NCBI RefSeq assembly: GCF_014650715.1
Contig: NZ_BMVM01000023.1
Coordinates: forward strand, 1-64,000
Source of the DNA: Streptomyces bluensis
GTDB lineage: Bacteria; Actinomycetota; Actinomycetes; Streptomycetales; Streptomycetaceae
Length of the DNA stretch: 64,000 bases
Direction of reading: 5' to 3'
In this document: piece by piece, positions 37,185 through 45,759 of the stretch
How the letters are laid out: every line of letters begins with the position of its first letter
Position numbering within the stretch: the first letter of the stretch is position 1
Program-made: the position numbers and the translations under genes
The notes under the pieces: model-generated
Databases searched by the model: none
Seen by the model: the letters and a program-made list of their open reading frames with translations, nothing else
Told to the model about the DNA's origin: nothing

Positions 37185-37865
37185 TCAGAACAGCCGCAGC
37201 TTGTCGTCCTCGATGCCGCGGAGCGCGTCGTAGTCCAGGACCGTGCAGCCGATGCCGCGGTCCGTGGCGAGGACCCGGGCCTGGGGCTTGATCTCCTGGG
37301 CGGCGAAGATGCCGCGTACGGGAGCGAGGTGCGGGTCGCGGTTCAGCAGCTCCAGGTAGCGCGTGAGTTGCTCCACACCGTCGATCTCGCCGCGCCGCTT
37401 GATCTCCACGGCCACGGTCTGCCCGTCGGCGTCCCGGCACAGGATGTCGACGGGGCCGATGGCGGTCATGTACTCGCGGCGGATGAGCGTGTAGCCCTCG
37501 CCCAGGGTCTCGATACGGTCGGCGAGCAGCTCCTGGAGGTGCGCTTCCACGCCGTCCTTGATCAGGCCCGGGTCCACGCCCAGGTCGTGCGAGGAGTCGT
37601 GGAGGACCTCCTCCATGGTGATGATGAGCTTCTCGCCCCCCTTGTTGGTGACGGTCCAGACGCCCGCTGTGCCGTCACCGTCTCCCTCGCCCTCCTTCAG
37701 CGCGCAGGGCGGGGACATCCAGTTGAGAGGCTTGTAGGCCCGGTCGTCCGCGTGGATCGAGACGCTGCCGTCCGCCTTCACCAGGATCAGGCGGGGAGCT
37801 GAGGGGAGATGGGCCGTGAGCCGCCCGGCGTAGTCCACGGAGCAGCGGGCAATGACGAGACGCAT
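37185..37865 (-). CDS. nucS: Mismatch-specific endonuclease NucS (EndoMS)
   Basis: A 226-aa endonuclease that cuts both strands at G-T, G-G and T-T mismatches, providing mismatch repair in actinobacteria that lack MutS/MutL. The N-terminal DNA-binding domain has CSVDYAGRLTAHLP and KPLNWMSPPC. The C-terminal RecB-like nuclease has RREYMTAIGPVDILCRD and TVAVEIKRRGEIDGVEQLTRYLE (Asp, Glu and Lys of the active site). The last residues DDKLRLF match the sliding-clamp binding tail. ATG 37865 is the family start. It is divergent from the next gene over a 321-bp gap. Confidence 0.96.
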   Translation of the reverse strand: MRLVIARCSVDYAGRLTAHLPSAPRLILVKADGSVSIHADDRAYKPLNWMSPPCALKEGEGDGDGTAGVWTVTNKGGEKLIITMEEVLHDSSHDLGVDPGLIKDGVEAHLQELLADRIETLGEGYTLIRREYMTAIGPVDILCRDADGQTVAVEIKRRGEIDGVEQLTRYLELLNRDPHLAPVRGIFAAQEIKPQARVLATDRGIGCTVLDYDALRGIEDDKLRLF

Positions 37866-38186
37866 GGTCGGAAACGCTACTCGACATCCGCCGCCGCACG
37901 CGATTCGCCCTCCTCAGAACCCCTTGAGGGCCCTGGGGCGGGTACGTGCCGTGCCCGCCCGGCGCGTGCCGTCGTTCGGCATGTGCCCGAGGCAACTCGT
38001 TTGCGGCAATGGCTGATTGTGGTCCTAGTGGGAGTTCCCCGTATCCCCATTCTCCTGGTGCGGTCACCGCCCGGTGCTTAACGTATAAACGGGAGGTCGC
38101 GGCGCGTGTACGCAGCGTGTTCGATATCGCGAACTCCCTCCCTGTCCGTCAACCCCCGCCCGGGCGGGGGTCCGAGAGGAGAACCC
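37866..38186. promoter_or_regulatory. Divergent promoter region, nucS and SCO5389-like gene
   Basis: A 321-bp gap between divergent genes with no coding sign. TATAAA (38084-38089, in AACGTATAAACGG) could be part of a -10 for the plus-strand gene. GTTCG-ATATCG-CGAAC (38119-38134) is an inverted repeat downstream of it and could be an operator. Confidence 0.4.
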
Positions 38187-38579
38187 ATGTCGCTCGACGT
38201 CTCACCGGCCCTACTCGAACAGGCCGAGCGAGGCGAGGTCGACGAAGCCGCCTTCGTCGACTGCGTCCGGACCTCCCTGCCCTACGCATGGGAGATGATC
38301 AGCTCCCTGGTGGCCCAGCTGAAGGTCGACGGCGGCCAGTTCGCCGACAACCAGACGCCCCCGCCGGACGAGCAGGCACGTGGCCAGCTGCTGCGTGCGC
38401 TCGCGAGCGACGCGATACGCGGCGCGCTGCAGCGGCACTTCGGTGTGCGGCTGGCCTTCCAGAACTGCCACCGGGTGGCCGTGTTTCCGCTCGACCCCGC
38501 AGTGGACGACACGCTGGCTCGCTTCACCTCTGTGCGCAACCAGCTGCTGAACCAGTCACCGGAGCTCCGGGACTGCTGA
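38187..38579 (+). CDS. SCO5389-family conserved protein
   Basis: A 130-aa cytoplasmic protein, predicted mostly helical, without membrane segments. It begins MSLDVSPALLEQAERGEVDEAAFVDCVR and continues SLPYAWEMISSLVAQL, with two paired Cys residues far apart. I recognise it only as the small conserved protein next to nucS in Streptomyces (SCO5389 family); function unknown. ATG 38187 follows GAGAGGAGA. It is convergent with the following oxidoreductase. Confidence 0.8.
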   Translation: MSLDVSPALLEQAERGEVDEAAFVDCVRTSLPYAWEMISSLVAQLKVDGGQFADNQTPPPDEQARGQLLRALASDAIRGALQRHFGVRLAFQNCHRVAVFPLDPAVDDTLARFTSVRNQLLNQSPELRDC

Positions 38580-38695
38580 GGCGGCCCGGCGCCGCGTCAG
38601 CGGCACCAGCCGCACTGCTTGCCGCTCCGTACGCGGGAGGTGCATTCGTACCGGGGCGGCAAGCTCCCCGCGGGACGCGGCTCTGGCGCGTCCGT

Positions 38696-39724
38696 TCAGC
38701 CGAGGTGGGGGAGCACCTCGGCGCCCAGCCGACGCACCGTCTCCTCGGTGGCCGCCAGGTCGCCCGAACCCTCCACGAGCAGGGCGAAGCGCGAGATGCC
38801 CGTCCGCTCCGACGTCGCCGCCAGCCGGTCCGCGCACAGGCGTGGGGTGCCCACCGGGTGCAGCCCGCAGAGCAGTTCGGTGTACGCCTGCGGGTCGCGC
38901 ATCGAGCGGGCGCGGCCGTCCACCGTCACATGGGCGTCCAGACCGTGCTTCAGCCAGCCCGGCATCGCCTTCGTGACCGCCTCGACCGCGTCCGTCCGCC
39001 GGTCCGCGATCTGGCACACACCGGCCGACACATGGCCGGCAACGGCGATCTCCTCCGCCGAACGGCCCGCCGCACCCGCGTATTTGCGCCACAGTGCGAC
39101 CATCTCCGCCTTCTCCTCGTCGCCCACGTGCATCCCGAGGAGCATCGGCAGACCGCGCTCGGCCGCGAGCCGGATGCTCGACGGTGAGGTGCAGGCGACG
39201 ACGACCTCCGGGCCCGGGACACCGCTCAGCACCTCCGACGGTCTGGGGACGACCGGGACCTCACGGAAGGCGAATCGTTCCCCCGATGCCTCCACCGAGG
39301 GCTGGCGCAGCCACCGCACCAGGAGATCGAGTGATTCCGGGAACCCCTTCTCGTACGCCTCGATTCCGGTCCCGAAGACCTCCAGGTCCACCCAGGGTCC
39401 TCCGCGTCCCACCCCCAGCGAGAAGCGGCCTCCGGACGTCACGTGCAGCAGCGCGGCCTGCTCGCCGAGGGCCACCGGGTGGACGGTGGGGAGCACGCTG
39501 ACCGCCGTGCCGACGCGGATCCGGCGGGTGCGCCCGAGCAGTAACGCGGCGAAGGTGACCGCCGAGGGGCACGTCCCGTACGGCACGAAGTGGTGTTCCG
39601 CCAGCCAGACCGCGTCGAGGCCGGCCTCTTCGGTGACCTCGGCCGTCCGTACGGCGCGGTGGAGCGCCTCCCCCTGGCCCTGTCCCGGGAACTGGGCCGC
39701 TAGTACAAAAGTTCCAACGTGCAT
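38696..39724 (-). CDS. Luciferase-like (LLM class) flavin or F420 oxidoreductase
   Basis: A 342-aa TIM-barrel oxidoreductase of the bacterial luciferase family. It has AEVTEEAGLDAVWLAEHHFVPYG, RIRVGTAVSVLPTVHPVALGEQAALL, SGGRFSLGVGRGG and a PRPSEVLSGVPGPEVVVACTSPSS segment typical of LLM enzymes; the cofactor (FMN or F420) and substrate are unknown. ATG 39724 has AGGAA upstream. It contains a TTA leucine codon (rc of 39542-39544, in FAALLLG), so translation may depend on the bldA tRNA and be delayed to development. No partner gene is adjacent. Confidence 0.88.
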   Translation of the reverse strand: MHVGTFVLAAQFPGQGQGEALHRAVRTAEVTEEAGLDAVWLAEHHFVPYGTCPSAVTFAALLLGRTRRIRVGTAVSVLPTVHPVALGEQAALLHVTSGGRFSLGVGRGGPWVDLEVFGTGIEAYEKGFPESLDLLVRWLRQPSVEASGERFAFREVPVVPRPSEVLSGVPGPEVVVACTSPSSIRLAAERGLPMLLGMHVGDEEKAEMVALWRKYAGAAGRSAEEIAVAGHVSAGVCQIADRRTDAVEAVTKAMPGWLKHGLDAHVTVDGRARSMRDPQAYTELLCGLHPVGTPRLCADRLAATSERTGISRFALLVEGSGDLAATEETVRRLGAEVLPHLG

Positions 39725-39945
39725 CGCGTTTCCTGCTTTCTCGGCACTCCGACCCGGAGCTCCCCCACCCGCATAACCGCCTGACACGTGCCGAAGACAC
39801 GGCTTGTCGGCGAGATTTGCGGATTGTCTGCAGAATGCGTCGTACGGAGGGGGTCTGTGACGGTCCGTGGACTACGCGTACCCGTGGTCGGCGCGCGTAG
39901 GCTGGACGCGGCCCGTCCCCCCTGTATAGCTCCGTGAGGTGTTCT

Positions 39946-40278
39946 GTGTCCCCGCGTCGCAATCGACCCAAGGGTGCCGGCTCGTCCGGCCGGAGCGCCG
40001 ACGAGGACCGGGCCGACCGTTACGGCGGCTGGCAGTCCAGCGAGAACTGGCAGGGCGAGGACTGGAGCGTGCGCCATGTGGCCGGGGCGAGCGCCGAGGG
40101 AAAGACGTACCGCTGCCCCGGCTGCGACCAGATGATCTCCTCCGGAGTCCCGCACGTGGTGGCCTGGCCGCAGCACGCCGGCGTCGAGGACCGCCGCCAC
40201 TGGCACAAGGCCTGCTGGAACGCGAAGGACCGCCGCACCTCAAGGGTGCAGCGGTCCCGTAACGCGCCACGTTTCTAG
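39946..40278 (+). CDS. Small zinc-finger-like protein, unknown
   Basis: A 110-aa basic protein. The first 40 residues are polar and disordered. The C-terminal part has TYRCPGCDQMISSGVPHVVAWP and RRHWHKACWNAKDRR (each under one fold): a CxxC knuckle followed by His and a second HxxxC, arranged like a treble-clef or HNH-type zinc finger but without a clear nuclease His-Asn pair. It is conserved in Streptomyces, often mislabelled as an ATP/GTP-binding protein; I see no nucleotide motif. GTG 39946 is preferred (GAGGTG close upstream); GTG 39934 is an in-frame alternative. It is convergent with the ABC genes. Confidence 0.75.
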   Translation: MSPRRNRPKGAGSSGRSADEDRADRYGGWQSSENWQGEDWSVRHVAGASAEGKTYRCPGCDQMISSGVPHVVAWPQHAGVEDRRHWHKACWNAKDRRTSRVQRSRNAPRF

Positions 40279-40313
40279 ATTTTCGCGTCTCCAGTTTCCG
40301 TCGCTCGCCGCGG

Positions 40314-41183
40314 TTACACGTCCCGCCGCTCCAGCAGCACGAACGCGCCCACGATCGCGGCCGCCGTCACACCGGCGAGGAGGCCCAGCTGGGCGTTGCC
40401 ACCGCCTGCCTCGTTGTCCAGTCCGAAGATCTTGGCGAGGGAGTTGGGGGCGTTGTAGTCCAGCATCTTCTCGCCGATCTTGCGCATGCTGTCGGAGAAC
40501 AGCAGGAACGCGGGCAGGATCGCGGGCACCAGCACGAGCCCTAGCATCGCGGTGATCGCACCCGCGGAGTGCCGCAGCATCGAGCCCACCGCGAGCGAGA
40601 GGACGCCCAGCAGCGAGACGTACAGGGCGCCCTTGAGGACCGTGCCGCCCCACTCGTTGCCCGTGGTGTCGCTGTGCAGGCTCTGCGTGAACAGGCCGAC
40701 CACCCCGATGGCGACGGCCGACACGACGAACGCCACCGCGAAGAAGATCAGCAGCTTGGCGGTGAGCACCCGGTGCCGCTGCGGCGAGGCGGTGAACGTC
40801 GTACGGATCATGCCCGTGCCGTACTCCGACGAGACCACCAGCACGCCCAGCGTGATGAGGCAGATCTGCCCCAGAACCAGACCGAAGAAGGCCGGGATGG
40901 TGAACGGGACGTCCGTGAAGGAGGCGTCGTCCGTCTGCGTCGCGACCAGGAAGCCGATGCCGACGACGAGAACCAGGAAGATGCCCAGCGTCCACATCGT
41001 CGAGCGCACCGACTTGATCTTCGTCCACTCGGAGGCGAGCGCGTGCCCGAGGTGGGTGCGCACGACGGGGATCGGCGAGGTGTACGAAACTCCGGGCGCC
41101 CCCTGCCACTGCGGCGCGGGCTGCTGAGGCGCGGGAGGCTGGGGCACGGGAGGCTGGGGCACGGGAGGCTGGGGCGTGCTCAT
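40314..41183 (-). CDS. ABC-2 type permease, exporter pair 1
   Basis: A 289-aa permease. About 40 N-terminal residues are cytoplasmic and Pro/Gln-rich with repeated VPQPP, then six membrane segments. The family start motif ALASEWTKIKSVRSTMWTLG precedes helix 1, and VVSSEYGTGMIRTTFTASPQR lies between helices 2 and 3. It ends LLERRDV. It should form the channel for the ATPase encoded directly upstream, whose stop overlaps its ATG (ATGA). The substrate is unknown. It is clearly related to the permease at 42767. Confidence 0.92.
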   Translation of the reverse strand: MSTPQPPVPQPPVPQPPAPQQPAPQWQGAPGVSYTSPIPVVRTHLGHALASEWTKIKSVRSTMWTLGIFLVLVVGIGFLVATQTDDASFTDVPFTIPAFFGLVLGQICLITLGVLVVSSEYGTGMIRTTFTASPQRHRVLTAKLLIFFAVAFVVSAVAIGVVGLFTQSLHSDTTGNEWGGTVLKGALYVSLLGVLSLAVGSMLRHSAGAITAMLGLVLVPAILPAFLLFSDSMRKIGEKMLDYNAPNSLAKIFGLDNEAGGGNAQLGLLAGVTAAAIVGAFVLLERRDV

Positions 41184-42424
41184 CGGGCGTCCTCGGGCTT
41201 GTTCGGGTCGACGGGTGCGGCTGCGGGAGCGGGTGCGGCGGGCTGTGCGGGCGGTGGCGGGCCCGCGGGGGCCTGGGTGGCGTACGGGTTCGGCTGCTGT
41301 CCCGTGGCCGGCGCACCGGGCGCGGGCGGGGCGGCGTACGGCCCCGCGGGCGGCTGGCCCGGGGGCATACCCGGCGGCATCGCGAACGGCTGGCCGCCCT
41401 GCTGGGGCGGCGGCGGGGCGTACCACCCCGGCTGGCCCTGCCCCGGCACCGGCGTGGGCGGCAGCGCACCGGGCGGCAGCGGCTGCATCAGGCCTGCCTT
41501 CTGGTCGATGGTCGACCGGTAGTCGACGGCGCCCTGCGTCATCCGCATGTACGCCTCCTCCAGCGACGCCTGGTGCGGCGACAGCTCCCACAGCCGTACG
41601 TCCGCGCCGTGCGCGAGATCGCTGATCTGCGGCAGCGGCAGGCCGGTCACGCGCAGCCCACCGTCCGCCTCGGGGAGCACCTGGCCGCCCGCCTCGGTCA
41701 GGGCGGCCGTCAGCTTCTCCCGCTGCTGCGGCTCGGTGTCGGGCGTGCGGACCCGTGCGAAGCCGGCCGAGTTCTGCGCGATGAAGTCCCTGACGCTCAT
41801 GTCCGAGAGCAGTTGCCCGCGCCCGATCACGATCAGGTGCTCGGCGGTCAGCGCCATCTCGCTCATGAGGTGGGACGAGACGAAGACGGTGCGTCCCTCC
41901 GCCGCGAGGGACTTCATCAGGTTCCGCACCCACAGGATGCCCTCGGGGTCGAGCCCGTTGACCGGCTCGTCGAAGAGCAGCACCTGGGGGTCACCGAGCA
42001 GCGCGGCGGCGATCCCGAGCCGCTGCCCCATGCCCAGCGAGAACCCCTTGGACCGCTTCTTGGCCACGTCCTGCAGACCGACGACGCCCAGCACCTCGTC
42101 CACGCGGCGCGCCGGAATGCCGGACAGCTGCGCGAGGCACAGCAGGTGACTGCGGGCACTGCGTCCGCCGTGCACGGCCTTGGCGTCCAGCAGGGCGCCC
42201 ACCTGGCGGGCGGCGTTCGGCAGCTTCCGGTACGGGTAGCCGCCGATCGTCACCTGCCCCGCGGTGGGGTTGTCCAGGCCGAGGATCATCCGCATGGTCG
42301 TCGACTTGCCCGAGCCGTTCGGCCCGAGGAAGCCGGTGACGGTACCCGGCCGCACCTGGAAGGAAAGATTGTGCACGGCGGTCTTGTCGCCGTAGCGCTT
42401 CGTCAGGCCGACTGCCTCGATCAT
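41180..42424 (-). CDS. ABC transporter ATP-binding protein, exporter pair 1
   Basis: A 414-aa ATPase. Walker A is GPNGSGKSTT, the signature is FSLGMGQRLG, Walker B is VLLFDEPVNGLDPEG, and the H-loop is SSHLMSE. After the ATPase (about 1-225) and a dimerisation domain ending with SLEEAYMRMTQ, the last 100 residues are Pro/Gly/Ala/Gln-rich and probably disordered, an unusual extension. Start ATG 42424 lacks a good ribosome site; ATG 42436 is an alternative. The final codons overlap the permease start. It is about 60 percent similar by eye to the ATPase at 43540. Confidence 0.92.
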   Translation of the reverse strand: MIEAVGLTKRYGDKTAVHNLSFQVRPGTVTGFLGPNGSGKSTTMRMILGLDNPTAGQVTIGGYPYRKLPNAARQVGALLDAKAVHGGRSARSHLLCLAQLSGIPARRVDEVLGVVGLQDVAKKRSKGFSLGMGQRLGIAAALLGDPQVLLFDEPVNGLDPEGILWVRNLMKSLAAEGRTVFVSSHLMSEMALTAEHLIVIGRGQLLSDMSVRDFIAQNSAGFARVRTPDTEPQQREKLTAALTEAGGQVLPEADGGLRVTGLPLPQISDLAHGADVRLWELSPHQASLEEAYMRMTQGAVDYRSTIDQKAGLMQPLPPGALPPTPVPGQGQPGWYAPPPPQQGGQPFAMPPGMPPGQPPAGPYAAPPAPGAPATGQQPNPYATQAPAGPPPPAQPAAPAPAAAPVDPNKPEDAR

Positions 42425-42573
42425 GCTTCGCACCATCACAAGATTCAGGACGTCGGGGACACGTCCCCCGTAAGGGTTAGGAAGCATATCGGTGCACTGA
42501 CGGTTCCCTCCGGGGGTGAAGCGGTGAGCGTCTGCCGGGTCCCTCCGGGGGCGTGGCCGGTCGGTCGCGTCTG

Positions 42574-42730
42574 CCGGGTTCTGCCGGTGGCCTTGTGCGG
42601 GTCCGTCGTGGTCGGTCGCGCAGTTCCCCGCGCCCCTAAAAGCCTCGGGCGCACCCAGCGCTTTTAAGGGGCGCGGGGAACTGCGCGACAAGCCACGACG
42701 GGCCCGCAGCCGCCCACAGACAGGACCCGG
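42574..42730. repeat. Large inverted repeat, dispersed Streptomyces family
   Basis: Two arms of about 70 bp (42574-42643 and 42660-42730) are inverted with roughly 85 percent identity and a 16-bp loop, so the whole 157 bp can fold into one hairpin. The core GTTCCCCGCGCCCC/AAAAGC recurs at 59694-59764 and in part at 11606-11687. It fills most of the 342-bp gap (42425-42766) between the two ABC pairs, which otherwise holds no gene. It could act as terminator for pair 2. Confidence 0.85.
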
Positions 42731-42766
42731 CAGACGCGATCGCCCCCCACCCAGCCAGCGCAGCGC

Positions 42767-43537
42767 TCACGCATCGCGGTGCCGCAGCAGCACATACCCG
42801 CCCACCAGCGCCGCCAGCACCCACAGCACCATGATCCCCAGGCCACCCCACGGCCCGTACGGCGCGGCGTCGCCGGCCCGCGGGACGACCTGCATGATCG
42901 TGCTGCCGGCCTGGTCGGGAAGGTAGCGGGCGACCTTCTTGGTCGCCGACACATTGCTGAGGATGTTGGACACGAGGAAGAAGAACGGCATCAGGATGCC
43001 CAGCGCCGGCATCGGGCTGCGCAGCATCGCGGCCACGCCCATGGAGAACACCGCGATGAGCGTCATGTAGAGCGCGCCCCCTACGACCGCGCGCAGGACG
43101 CCGGGCTCGTCGAGCGACGTACGGTGCTCGCCGAGCATCGACTGTCCGAGGAGGAAGGCGACGAAGCTGGTCGCGAGCCCTACGGCGAAGGCGAGCGCGG
43201 TTGCCACGGTGATCTTGCTGAAGAGGAGCCGGCCGCGCTGCGGGACGGCGGCCAGCGAGGTGCGGATCATGCCGGTGCTGTACTCGTTCGACACCACCAG
43301 CACACCGAAGACGATCATCGCGAGCTGACCGAGACTCATCCCGGCGAAGCTCATGTACGTCGGGTCGAAGGCGGCCCTCTCCTCCGGGGGCAGGTGCTCC
43401 CAGTCGCGGCTCAGCAGCGCCGAGATCAGCATGCCGAGCGCGATCGTGACGACCGCCGCGATCCCGAGCGTCCACATCGTGGACGCCACCGAACGGATCT
43501 TGGTCCACTCCGAACGGACGACCTGTACCGACGCCAC
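42767..43537 (-). CDS. ABC-2 type permease, exporter pair 2
   Basis: A 256-aa permease with six membrane segments, lacking the Pro-rich N-terminus of its homologue. It starts VASVQVVRSEWTKIRSVASTMWTLG and has VVSNEYSTGMIRTSLAAVPQRG, as in pair 1. GTG 43537 has GAAGGGGG upstream and overlaps the end of the ATPase gene. Ending LRHRDA. Substrate unknown. Confidence 0.92.
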   Translation of the reverse strand: MASVQVVRSEWTKIRSVASTMWTLGIAAVVTIALGMLISALLSRDWEHLPPEERAAFDPTYMSFAGMSLGQLAMIVFGVLVVSNEYSTGMIRTSLAAVPQRGRLLFSKITVATALAFAVGLATSFVAFLLGQSMLGEHRTSLDEPGVLRAVVGGALYMTLIAVFSMGVAAMLRSPMPALGILMPFFFLVSNILSNVSATKKVARYLPDQAGSTIMQVVPRAGDAAPYGPWGGLGIMVLWVLAALVGGYVLLRHRDA

Positions 43538-43539
43538 GC

Positions 43540-44523
43540 TCAGGCCCCCTTCTTCCAGCCGCTGCCCCACGCCTGCCGCGCGGACGCCGTCAGCGCCTCG
43601 TCGGGGACCGGGACGGCACCCGTGTGCGCGTGGTACTCCACCGACTCCGCCGTCAGCCGCATGAACGCCTCCTCCAGCGAGGCCTGCCGCGGACTCAGTT
43701 CGTGCAGCACGACCTGGTGCTGCGCGGCCAGGTCACCGATCCACTCGGGCTTGCCGCCGTCCACCTCAAGCGCCCCGCCGTCCGCGTCGACCGCCGTGAT
43801 CCCCGCCTCGCACAGCACGTCCAGCAACCGCTCCCGTTGCGGTGTACGGATCCGGACGTACGACCGGGAGTTCCGCTCGATGAAGTCCGCCATGGAGGTG
43901 TCGGCGAGGAGCCGGCCCTGACCGATGACGACGAGATGGTCGGCGGTCACCGCCATCTCGCTCATCAGGTGTGAGGAGACGAAGACGGTGCGTCCCTGCG
44001 CGGCGAGGGATTTCATCAGGGTGCGGATCCAGTGGATGCCCTCGGGGTCGAGCCCGTTGACCGGCTCGTCGAACATCAGGATCCGTGGATCGCCGAGGAG
44101 CGCGCCCGCGATGCCGAGCCGCTGTCCCATGCCGTACGAGAATCCCTTGGCCTTCTTCCGGGCCACCGCCGTGAGGCCGACGGCGTCGAGGACCTCGGCC
44201 ACGCGGCTCTTGGGGATGCCGTTGCTCTGTGCGAGGCACAGGAGGTGGTGGTAGGCACTGCGTCCGCCGTGCACGGCCTTCGCGTCGAGGAGCGCGCCGA
44301 TGTACGTCAGCGGGTCCTTGAGCTGGTCGTAGCGCTTGCCGTCGATCCGCACCTCACCCATGGTCGGCCGGTCGAGCCCGAGCACCATCCGCATCGTCGT
44401 CGACTTGCCGGCCCCGTTCGGCCCGAGGAACCCGGTCACGATGCCGGGCCGGACGGTGAAGGTGAGGTTGTTGACCGCGACTTTCTCGCCGTAGCGCTTG
44501 GTCAGTGCCTCAAGCTCGATCAT
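43540..44523 (-). CDS. ABC transporter ATP-binding protein, exporter pair 2
   Basis: A 327-aa ATPase, first gene of the four-gene ABC run. Walker A GPNGAGKSTT, signature FSYGMGQRLG, Walker B LMFDEPVNGLDPEG, H-loop SSHLMSE. The C-terminal domain has the same SLEEAFMRLTAESVEYH as pair 1 but without the Pro-rich tail. ATG 44523 is the family start. It is cotranscribed with its permease. The two pairs most likely arose by tandem duplication of an ATPase-permease unit. Confidence 0.93.
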   Translation of the reverse strand: MIELEALTKRYGEKVAVNNLTFTVRPGIVTGFLGPNGAGKSTTMRMVLGLDRPTMGEVRIDGKRYDQLKDPLTYIGALLDAKAVHGGRSAYHHLLCLAQSNGIPKSRVAEVLDAVGLTAVARKKAKGFSYGMGQRLGIAGALLGDPRILMFDEPVNGLDPEGIHWIRTLMKSLAAQGRTVFVSSHLMSEMAVTADHLVVIGQGRLLADTSMADFIERNSRSYVRIRTPQRERLLDVLCEAGITAVDADGGALEVDGGKPEWIGDLAAQHQVVLHELSPRQASLEEAFMRLTAESVEYHAHTGAVPVPDEALTASARQAWGSGWKKGA

Positions 44524-44573
44524 GGGCTCACGCTAAGACGGGGGCCCGGGGGCCGCCACTTGAGAAAACGCGC

Positions 44574-44612
44574 CACAGGCCCGCACCCTCCGGGGGGTGG
44601 TGCGGGCCTGTG
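44574..44612 (-). terminator. filP terminator
   Basis: A perfect 14-bp stem (44574-44587 with 44599-44612, 11-nt loop). On the minus strand it starts 18 bp after the filP stop and is followed by a TTTT run (rc of 44565-44568). Confidence 0.92.
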
Positions 44613-44630
44613 CTGTCGTGTCGCTGCTGG

Positions 44631-45566
44631 TTACCGGGACTGCTGCGCCGGAACCCCGCGGGAGATCGGCTCGTCCTCGGCCGGCGAACCGGCGGCGGCG
44701 ACCGCGGCGCCCGTGAGCGTCGCGAGCATCTCGCGGACGTTCGTCAGCTGGGCGTTGATGCTGTCGCGGCGGTTGGTGAGAGCGGCCAGCTCGCGCTCGG
44801 ATTCCGAACGGATGCGGTCGGCCTTGGCATTGGCGTCGGCCACGATGTCCTCGGCCTGGCGCTGGGCCGTCTCCACCGTCTGGCGGGCGCGGCGCTCGGC
44901 GTCCGTGCGCAGCTTCTCCGCCTCCAGACGGAGCTGCTCGGCGCGGTGCTCGATCTCGGCGAGGCGCTTCTCGGCCTTGGCCTGACGGGACGCCAGGTCG
45001 CGCTCGGACTGCTCGCGGCGCTTGGCGAGGTTCGTCTCGAAGTCCGCGGCGGCCTGAGCGGCCTTGGCGCGCGTCTCCTCGAAGAGGGCGTCCGCCTCCT
45101 CGCGCTTGGACTGCGCGTCCTTCTGCGCCTCGGCCCGCAGCTGGGAGGCGTCGCTCTTGGCCTTCTCGACGATCCGGACGCCCTCGTCCTCGGCCTTGGC
45201 CTTGCGCTCCGCAGCGAACGACTCCGCGTCGTTGCGCACCTGCTGGGCCGCCGACTCGGCGAGCTCGCGGTGCTGCTCGGCGGCGCGACGGGCCTCCTCG
45301 CGCAGGTCCTTCGCCTCCTCCTCGGCGAGACGGAGGATCTTCTCGACGCGCGCGCCGAGACCGGCGTACGACGGCTCGGCGTCGGTGACCTGAGCCTGGG
45401 CGTTCTGCGTTTCGAGGTGGAGCTCCTCGATGCGCTTTTCCAGAGCTGTGATGCGAGCCAGAGCGCTGTCACGGTCGGAGACGAGCTTCGAAATGCGTTC
45501 GTCCACCTGAGCGCGGTCGTACCCACGCCGCACAAGCTCGAAGCCGTAGGGGGAAGTGTCGCTCAT
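44631..45566 (-). CDS. filP: FilP, intermediate-filament-like coiled-coil protein
   Basis: A 311-aa rod protein. Residues 1-60 resemble the DivIVA N-terminal domain (SPYGFELVRRGYDRAQVDERI and a first coiled coil). From about 75 to 275 it is almost uninterrupted coiled coil, rich in Ala, Glu, Arg, with many RAEA/EAER repeats in hendecad-like spacing. A short Pro/Ala tail follows. In S. coelicolor FilP forms cytoskeletal filaments that stiffen hyphae and binds Scy and DivIVA at tips. Identification rests on this architecture and on scy next door in the same order. ATG 45566 is the start. A TAGGAT -10-like site (rc of 45607-45612) lies just upstream. Confidence 0.93.
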   Translation of the reverse strand: MSDTSPYGFELVRRGYDRAQVDERISKLVSDRDSALARITALEKRIEELHLETQNAQAQVTDAEPSYAGLGARVEKILRLAEEEAKDLREEARRAAEQHRELAESAAQQVRNDAESFAAERKAKAEDEGVRIVEKAKSDASQLRAEAQKDAQSKREEADALFEETRAKAAQAAADFETNLAKRREQSERDLASRQAKAEKRLAEIEHRAEQLRLEAEKLRTDAERRARQTVETAQRQAEDIVADANAKADRIRSESERELAALTNRRDSINAQLTNVREMLATLTGAAVAAAGSPAEDEPISRGVPAQQSR

Positions 45567-45759
45567 GGGGTTCCTGTCGAATGAGACCGGTGAGGTGATA
45601 AGGGGAATCCTAGGGGGCGAAGCGGCGTGTCATCGAGCAGATGCACCGTTTGATCTGGAGAATCACGCTCCTTTTGAGTGCGAACCACCAGATTACGTGC
45701 CGGAAGCGCTGCGTCGAGGGCTCCGGCACCCTCCGCCAAGCACGGATCGGCGCCTCTGG

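Noticed and set aside
42424..42691. N-terminal extension of the pair 1 ATPase up to 42691
   Set aside because: The extra residues come from the dispersed repeat and lack family character; the ATPase family begins MIEAVGLTKRYG.
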